Shown here piece by piece: positions 59,732 to 64,000 of a stretch of 64,000 nucleotides of DNA. Every line of letters starts with the position of its first letter. Within the stretch, counting starts at the first letter, position 1. Position numbers and translations under genes: made by a program. The stretch lies in NCBI RefSeq assembly GCF_001280085.1, contig NZ_LGED01000196.1:62001-126000 (forward strand). Direction: 5' to 3'. The DNA comes from Saccharothrix sp. NRRL B-16348. GTDB lineage: Bacteria > Actinomycetota > Actinomycetes > Mycobacteriales > Pseudonocardiaceae. The notes below the pieces were generated by a model. That model made no database searches. It was not told where the DNA came from and was given only the letters and a program-made list of their open reading frames with translations.

Positions 59732-59747
59732 ATGTTTGCGCTAACAT
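59732..59747. promoter_or_regulatory. LacI-type operator, arabinogalactan genes (second copy)
   Basis: ATGTTTGCGCTAACAT differs by one base from the perfect palindrome at 56616; 143 bp upstream of the leader peptide start. Confidence 0.6.
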
Positions 59748-59832
59748 TGCGGCCGGGTCATAGTGTGTGAGCAACACCATGCGGGTGTCAAGGGTGTGGC
59801 GGGCGGGAGGTCCGCGCAGACGGCCGGGCGGT

Positions 59833-59847
59833 GGTAAGCGCTTTCAC
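59833..59847. promoter_or_regulatory. LacI/catabolite-type operator-like site
   Basis: GGTAAGCGCTTTCAC with core AAGCGCTT; resembles the TGAAAGCG-type site upstream of the rhamnogalacturonan lyase gene. Confidence 0.5.
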
Positions 59848-60016
59848 GGATGGCGTCAACGGCGTTGTGCCGACAGTGCGGGGCGTCGAGGCTCGGCCAC
59901 CGGCTTTTGGTGGTCGAGCAACAGAAGCGAGCCCAGCTCAGGAGTAACTTACATCCTGGAACGACCATATGGCGCATGCCGGCAGTGCGCCTGACCGGTC
60001 CATGATGCCGGCCCGG

Positions 60017-61057
60017 TCAATGGTCGCGGCGCACGATCGTCCGGGCCAGGGCGGCCAGTTCCGCCGCGGCGCGCGGCGCGGACGACGCGATCGGGTCGAG
60101 CCGGCGCAACGCCTGGTCCAGGAGCAGTTCCGCCTGCCGCTCGCTCCAGGCGCGACCGCCCGCCTCCTCGACCAGCCGTGCCGCGCGGGCCGGGTCGGCG
60201 GCCACCGGCTGCCCGTCACCCTCGTACAGCGCGGCCAGCTCCCGGCCCGCCGGCGTGTCGGAGGTCAGGGCGGCGACCACCGGCAGGGACTTCTTGCGGG
60301 CACGCAGGTCGCCGTGCACCGGCTTGCCGGTCACGGTCGCGTCGCCCCAGATCCCCAGCAGGTCGTCGACGTGCTGGAACGCCACACCGAGGCGCAGGCC
60401 GAAGTCGCGGAGGCCCGCGACCTCGGCGGGGCCGGCGCCGGCGAACATCGCGCCCAGGGCGCAGGCGCAGGCGAGGAGACCGGCGGTCTTGTGCTCCACC
60501 ATCGCCACGCACTCGGCCACGCCGATGTCGTGCCGTCGTTCGAACGCGAGGTCGGCCTGTTCGCCGCCGACCAGGTCGAGCACCGCGGCGTTGAGCACCC
60601 GCACGCCGGACAGGGCGGCCGGGTGCCCGCTCGCGGCGAGCACGTCGAACGCCAGCGCCAGCATGGCGTCGCCGGTCAGGATGGCGTCCGGCACGCCGAA
60701 GACGTGCCACGCCGCCGGGCGGTGCCGCCGGGTCCGGTCCCCGTCGAGCACGTCGTCGTGCAGCAGCGTGAAGTTGTGCACCAGTTCCACCGCGGCGGCG
60801 GCCGGCACGGCGGTGGTCGCGTCGCCGCCGACCGCCTCGGCCGCCAGCTGGGCCAGCACCGGGCGGATCGCCTTGCCGCCGCCCGCGTCGGTCGGGTCGC
60901 CGTGCTCGTCCCACCACCCCAGGTGGTACCCGGCGACGTGCCGCACCGAGGCGGGCAAGCCGTCGACGGCGGCACGCAGGGCCGGCTGGACCATGCCGCG
61001 GCTCCACGCCAGCACTTCGCGGACCGGTCGGGCACGGGTGGTGGTTTCCGGTGGCAC
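60017..61057 (-). CDS. Polyprenyl diphosphate synthase (geranylgeranyl-PP synthase-like)
   Basis: 346 residues, GTG 61057 with AGGAGGTG. All-helical trans-prenyltransferase: first aspartate-rich motif LLHDDVLDGDRTRRH (residues 98-112), a GKAIRPVL substrate loop, a GEQADLAFERR region, KTAGLLACACALGA, and a second aspartate motif QHVDDLLGIWGD of the kind seen in mycobacterial IdsA-like enzymes. It condenses isopentenyl-PP with allylic diphosphates to C20 or similar products. It lies 42 bp downstream of a ROK gene on the same strand; no terpene cyclase or carotenoid gene is adjacent, so the downstream use is unknown. Confidence 0.88.
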   Translation of the reverse strand: MPPETTTRARPVREVLAWSRGMVQPALRAAVDGLPASVRHVAGYHLGWWDEHGDPTDAGGGKAIRPVLAQLAAEAVGGDATTAVPAAAAVELVHNFTLLHDDVLDGDRTRRHRPAAWHVFGVPDAILTGDAMLALAFDVLAASGHPAALSGVRVLNAAVLDLVGGEQADLAFERRHDIGVAECVAMVEHKTAGLLACACALGAMFAGAGPAEVAGLRDFGLRLGVAFQHVDDLLGIWGDATVTGKPVHGDLRARKKSLPVVAALTSDTPAGRELAALYEGDGQPVAADPARAARLVEEAGGRAWSERQAELLLDQALRRLDPIASSAPRAAAELAALARTIVRRDH

Positions 61058-61098
61058 GACGCACCTCCTGGTCGGTCGGGTCGGGCGCCGGCGCCGGG

Positions 61099-62277
61099 TC
61101 AGGCCAGTTGCCGGTCGACCACGTCGGGCGAGAGGACATGCTGGACGACCATCGCCGCCGCGCCGAGGACACCGGCGTCGTCACCGGCCTGCGACGGCAC
61201 GATGCGCAGGTTCCCGGTGGCCAGCGGCAGGGAACGCCGGTAGATCGCCTCGCGCACACCGGCCAGCAGCATCTCGCCGGCGAGCGCGACGGTGCCGCCC
61301 ACGACGATCAGCGACGGGTTGAACATGCTCACGCAGGCGGCGAGGACTTCGCCGATGTTGCGGCCCGCCTGCCGCACGGCCTGGCCGGCTTCGAGGTTGC
61401 CTGCCCGGACCAGCGTGACGACGTCGGTGCTCGTGTGCGCCTCGACGCCCTTGGCGCGCAACGCCGCCGCGATGGCGGACCCGCTCGCGACCGCTTCGAG
61501 GCAGCCGGTGTTGCCGCAGCGGCACGGCACGTCCCCGGCGTGCGGCGCGAGGATGTGGCCGAGGTCGCCCGCCGCGCCGACCGCGCCGCGGTGCAGCCTG
61601 CCGTTGCTGATGAAGCCGGCGCCTATCCCGGTGGCCACCTTGATCACGATGAGGTGCTCGGCCTCGGGGAAGCACTTCGTGTGCTCGCCGAGGGCCATCA
61701 GGTTGACCTCGTTGTCGACGAGCACCGGGACGCCGAGTTCCGCGCCGATGCGGCCCGGCACGTCGTAGCCGTCCCACCCGGGCATGATCGGCGGGTTGTT
61801 CGGCCGGCCGGTGGAGTGCTCGACCGGGCCGGGCAGGCCGATGCCGACGCCCGCCACGCGCTGCGACCGGAGGTCGGTCTCCTCCAGCATCGCCCGCCAG
61901 GCCTCGACGAGCCTGGGCAGGACCACGTCCGGGCCCTCGGCGATGTCCTGCTCGAACCGGCGCACGGCCAGCGGCGTGCTCGTCAGGTCGGTCACCGCGA
62001 TGGTGGCGTGGGTCGCGCCCACCTCGGCGGCGAGGACCACCCGCGCGCGGGCGTTGAACACGAACCGGCCGGCCGGGCGACCACCGGTCGACGCCTCGCT
62101 GCCCCCGTCGCTGACCAGGCCGGCGTCCAGCAGCGCGTCCAACCTGGCTCGCACGGTCGACCGGGCCAGCCCGGTGACCGTGGTCAGTTCGGAGCGGGTC
62201 CGGGGCACGCCGTCGCGCAGCAGGCGCAGCAGCTCTCCCGGGGACGCGGCGCCGACAGGGGATACGTCTTCTTTCAC
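61099..62277 (-). CDS. ROK-family transcriptional repressor
   Basis: 392 residues, GTG 62277. An N-terminal winged helix (SPGELLRLLRDGVPRTRSELTTVTGLARSTVRARLDALLDAGLV) is followed by a ROK actin-like fold: AAEVGATHATIAVTD, GVGIGLPGPVEHSTG, VLVDNEVNLMALGEH, IKVATGIGAGFISNG and the zinc-binding CRCGNTGCLEAVAS. ROK repressors bind sugars or sugar phosphates. It is divergent from the leaderless oxidoreductase/importer operon, which it probably controls; the intergenic TTCAATTGAA palindrome and nearby AT-rich sequence are candidate operators. Confidence 0.88.
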   Translation of the reverse strand: MKEDVSPVGAASPGELLRLLRDGVPRTRSELTTVTGLARSTVRARLDALLDAGLVSDGGSEASTGGRPAGRFVFNARARVVLAAEVGATHATIAVTDLTSTPLAVRRFEQDIAEGPDVVLPRLVEAWRAMLEETDLRSQRVAGVGIGLPGPVEHSTGRPNNPPIMPGWDGYDVPGRIGAELGVPVLVDNEVNLMALGEHTKCFPEAEHLIVIKVATGIGAGFISNGRLHRGAVGAAGDLGHILAPHAGDVPCRCGNTGCLEAVASGSAIAAALRAKGVEAHTSTDVVTLVRAGNLEAGQAVRQAGRNIGEVLAACVSMFNPSLIVVGGTVALAGEMLLAGVREAIYRRSLPLATGNLRIVPSQAGDDAGVLGAAAMVVQHVLSPDVVDRQLA

Positions 62278-62279
62278 CC

Positions 62280-62289
62280 TTCAATTGAA
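62280..62289. promoter_or_regulatory. Palindrome in ROK/oxidoreductase divergent promoter
   Basis: TTCAATTGAA, a 10-bp perfect palindrome just upstream of the ROK start codon; possible operator. Confidence 0.35.
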
Positions 62290-62341
62290 CCAGAGGTTGC
62301 GGGCATACGGCGTCACGCACCGAAACATCCCAGACTTTTGG

Positions 62342-62370
62342 TTGACATCCGCCATTAGTCATCTTACGTT
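62342..62370 (+). promoter_or_regulatory. Leaderless promoter of the oxidoreductase operon
   Basis: Consensus TTGACA (62342-62347), a 17-bp spacer and TACGTT (62365-62370) end 6 bases before ATG 62377, so the transcript should start at the start codon. Confidence 0.65.
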
Positions 62371-62376
62371 CGCCGC

Positions 62377-63510
62377 ATGACTGTGACCCACCTAACTCCA
62401 GCGGCCGACAGCGGTCGTGCCGTGCCTCGGACACCGCGGGTGGCCGTGGTGGGCGCCGGCTTCATGGGCCGGGTGCACGCCGAAGCGGCTCGGCGGGCCG
62501 GTGCCTCGGTGGTCGCCGCGGTCGCGAGCACGCCGGACGGTTCCGACCACGCCGCGCGGACCACCGGCGCCGAGCGCGGGTACCCGGACCTCGACGCGCT
62601 GCTCGCCGAGGCCGGGGCGGACGTGGTGCACGTGTGCACGCCCAACGCCCGGCACGCGGAGGCGGTGGAGGCCGCGCTGGCCGCGGGTGCGCACGTGATC
62701 TGCGAGAAGCCGCTGGCCACCGGTGTCGCGGACGCCACCGCGCTGGCCGACGCGGCGGTGGCCGCCGGCCGGGTGGCGACGGTGCCATTCGTCTACCGGT
62801 TCCACCCGATGGTGCGCGAGCTGCGGGCCAGGCTGGCGACCGGTCAGGCCGGGGTGGTGTCCACGGTCAGCGGCGGGTACCTGCAGGACTGGCTGTCCCG
62901 GCCGGGCGACGACGACTGGCGGGTGGACCCGGCGGTCGGCGGCCCCTCCCGCGCGTTCGCCGACATCGGCTCGCACTGGTGCGACCTGGTCGAGTTCGTC
63001 ACCGGCGACCGCATCCACCGGCTGTCCGCGCAGACGGCCACCGTCCAGCCGCGACCGCGGCCGTCGGCCACGCCGACCGAGGACGCCGCGGTCGTCCAGT
63101 TCACCACCGCGTCCGGGGTCCTGGGCACGGTGGTGGTCTCGCAGGTCGCGGCCGGTCGGAAGAACCGGCTGCACCTGGAGGTCTCCGGCACGGAGTCCAG
63201 CTTCGCGTTCGACCAGGAGGACCCGGAGCGGCTGTGGGTCGGCGGCCGGGACGCCAACCAGGTGCTGTTGCGCGACCCGTCGACCCTGTCTCCTTCGGCG
63301 GCCCGGTACGCGCGGCTGCCCGCCGGCCACGCGCAGGGCTACCAGGACTGCTTCGACGCCTTCGTCGCCGACACCTACCGCGCCGTGCTGGGCGAGGACC
63401 GGCCGGACGGCCTGCCGACCTTCGCCGACGGCCTGCGCGCCGTGCGGATCACCGAAGCGGTCCTGCTGTCCGCCGCGTCGGCGGGGGCCTGGATCGAGGT
63501 GGACCGGTGA
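62377..63510 (+). CDS. Gfo/Idh/MocA-family oxidoreductase
   Basis: 377 residues. N-terminal Rossmann fold AVVGAGFMGRVHAEAARRAG, VVHVCTPNARHAEAVEAAL, the signature AHVICEKPLATGVADA with catalytic Lys, and the C-terminal sheet domain with FADIGSHWCDLVEFVTG. These NAD(P)-dependent enzymes oxidise sugars or inositols. Translation is leaderless (promoter ends 6 bases before ATG), and the stop overlaps the GTG of an importer ATPase, so it acts on something that importer brings in. The divergent ROK gene is the likely regulator. Confidence 0.9.
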   Translation: MTVTHLTPAADSGRAVPRTPRVAVVGAGFMGRVHAEAARRAGASVVAAVASTPDGSDHAARTTGAERGYPDLDALLAEAGADVVHVCTPNARHAEAVEAALAAGAHVICEKPLATGVADATALADAAVAAGRVATVPFVYRFHPMVRELRARLATGQAGVVSTVSGGYLQDWLSRPGDDDWRVDPAVGGPSRAFADIGSHWCDLVEFVTGDRIHRLSAQTATVQPRPRPSATPTEDAAVVQFTTASGVLGTVVVSQVAAGRKNRLHLEVSGTESSFAFDQEDPERLWVGGRDANQVLLRDPSTLSPSAARYARLPAGHAQGYQDCFDAFVADTYRAVLGEDRPDGLPTFADGLRAVRITEAVLLSAASAGAWIEVDR

Positions 63511-64000
63511 CGGCAGGCGGTGAGGTCGTCGTCCGGCTCACCGGCATCACCAAGAGCTTCCTCGGCGTGCCGGTGCTGCGCGGCGTGGACCTCGAACTGC
63601 GCGCCGGCGAGGTCCACGCGCTCATGGGCGAGAACGGCGCGGGCAAGTCGACGCTGCTCAAGGTGCTGGCGGGCGTGCACCGGCCGGACTCGGGCCAGGT
63701 GGAGGTCGCCGGCAGGCCGGTCGTGTTCTCGACGCCGCGCGAGGCGCAGGAGGCGGGCATCGCGATCATCCACCAGGAGTTCACCCTGCTGGAGCACCGC
63801 ACCGTCGCCGAGAACGTCTACCTGGGCCGCGAACCGGTCCGCCGGGGCCAGGTGGACCGCCGGAAGATGGAGGCGGACACCAAGGAGCTGCTCGACTGGC
63901 TCGGTGAGGACGGCATCGACCCCGCCGCGCCGGTCAGCGGGTTGTCGGTCGCGCGCAAGCAGGTCGTCGAGATCGTCAAGGCGCTGTCCACCGACGCCAA
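63507..64000 (+). CDS. Sugar ABC importer ATP-binding protein (CUT2), truncated by window end
   Basis: The GTG at 63507 overlaps the oxidoreductase stop (GTGA). The visible ~164 residues give the first ABC domain of a CUT2 ATPase: ITKSFLGVPVLRGVDLELRAG, Walker [16 protein letters not shown]-loop IIHQEFTLL, AENVYLGREPVRRGQVD and VARKQVVEIVKAL. It runs off the right edge; the second ABC domain, permeases and binding protein are expected beyond. The substrate is unknown, perhaps inositol or an oxidised sugar given its oxidoreductase partner. Confidence 0.88.
   Translation, partial: MTAGGEVVVRLTGITKSFLGVPVLRGVDLELRAGEVHALMGENGAGKSTLLKVLAGVHRPDSGQVEVAGRPVVFSTPREAQEAGIAIIHQEFTLLEHRTVAENVYLGREPVRRGQVDRRKMEADTKELLDWLGEDGIDPAAPVSGLSVARKQVVEIVKALSTDA

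Larger units (their letters stand above)
59590..60016. other. Regulatory intergenic region upstream of the arabinogalactan operon
   Basis: About 430 bases without a gene, containing two LacI-type operator-like palindromes (59732-59747 and 59833-59847) and AT-richer patches. The polyprenyl synthase gene ends at its right edge; no clear terminator hairpin was found for it. Confidence 0.5.

Noticed and set aside
60017..61057. Terpene cluster based on the polyprenyl synthase
   Set aside because: No cyclase, phytoene synthase or P450 is within view; a single prenyl synthase is housekeeping-like.

Overview
The window is very GC-rich. It uses GTG starts freely, codes nearly every gene with G/C at third positions, and contains leaderless promoters, an AfsR-type SARP regulator, SigE-type ECF sigma factor, Tat signals and many GH/PL carbohydrate enzymes. 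This points to a filamentous actinomycete, most likely Pseudonocardiaceae (Saccharothrix/Lentzea/Actinosynnema type). That placement is inference from style and gene content, not from a marker gene. I see no CRISPR array, prophage, rRNA operon or replication origin. One IS3-type remnant is present.

Layout. 1-2683: C-terminal part of a large multidomain (carboxypeptidase-regulatory-like, CARDB) surface protein. 2763-3638: a frameshifted GNAT acetyltransferase. 3718-11224: UDP-sugar dehydrogenase, three paralogous fusions of a ricin-type lectin domain to a family-2 glycosyltransferase, a processive membrane glycosyltransferase and an IS3 remnant, together resembling a cell-surface polysaccharide locus. 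11766-16316: a methyltransferase coupled to an unknown gene, then a tandem pair of VWA proteins with a lectin-like C-terminus. 16735-25863: a mixed stretch (pentapeptide-repeat membrane protein, AIM24 protein, methyltransferase, lipoprotein, membrane protein, two broken genes joined head to head, a secreted rhamnogalacturonan lyase, an anti-sigma-type ATPase and an SPW membrane protein). 25955-29627: two tRNA-like RNAs bracket a zinc-ribbon SDR and a leucine-rich-repeat protein and abut an unknown protein. 29680-36459: ECF sigma factor with membrane partner, DUF3558-like lipoprotein, SARP regulator, a tiny secreted peptide and an EF-hand protein.

36545-63510 is a carbohydrate-utilisation region. 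A GH39-like glycosidase, a LacI repressor, a three-gene CUT1 sugar importer without its own ATPase and a GH63-like glycosidase share an operator (GTCGAACCGGTTCGAC and variants, five copies). Next is a complete L-rhamnose module: importer (ATPase, two permeases, binding protein), isomerase, bifunctional rhamnulose-1-P aldolase/lactaldehyde dehydrogenase and rhamnulokinase, with a LacI regulator in the divergent gap. Then come three secreted enzymes for arabinogalactan side chains (two GH43 with arabinose-binding AbfB domains and a GH30 beta-1,6-galactanase), with TGTTAGCGCTAACA-type operators. With the rhamnogalacturonan lyase at 22.3-24.5 kb, these genes look like a system for taking apart pectin RG-I and arabinogalactan and feeding rhamnose and other sugars inward. 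The window ends with a polyprenyl diphosphate synthase, a ROK repressor, and a leaderless Gfo/Idh/MocA oxidoreductase overlapping the start of another sugar importer ATPase.

The most unusual parts are the twin tRNA-like RNAs around the SDR-LRR pair and the lectin-glycosyltransferase/VWA-lectin locus.
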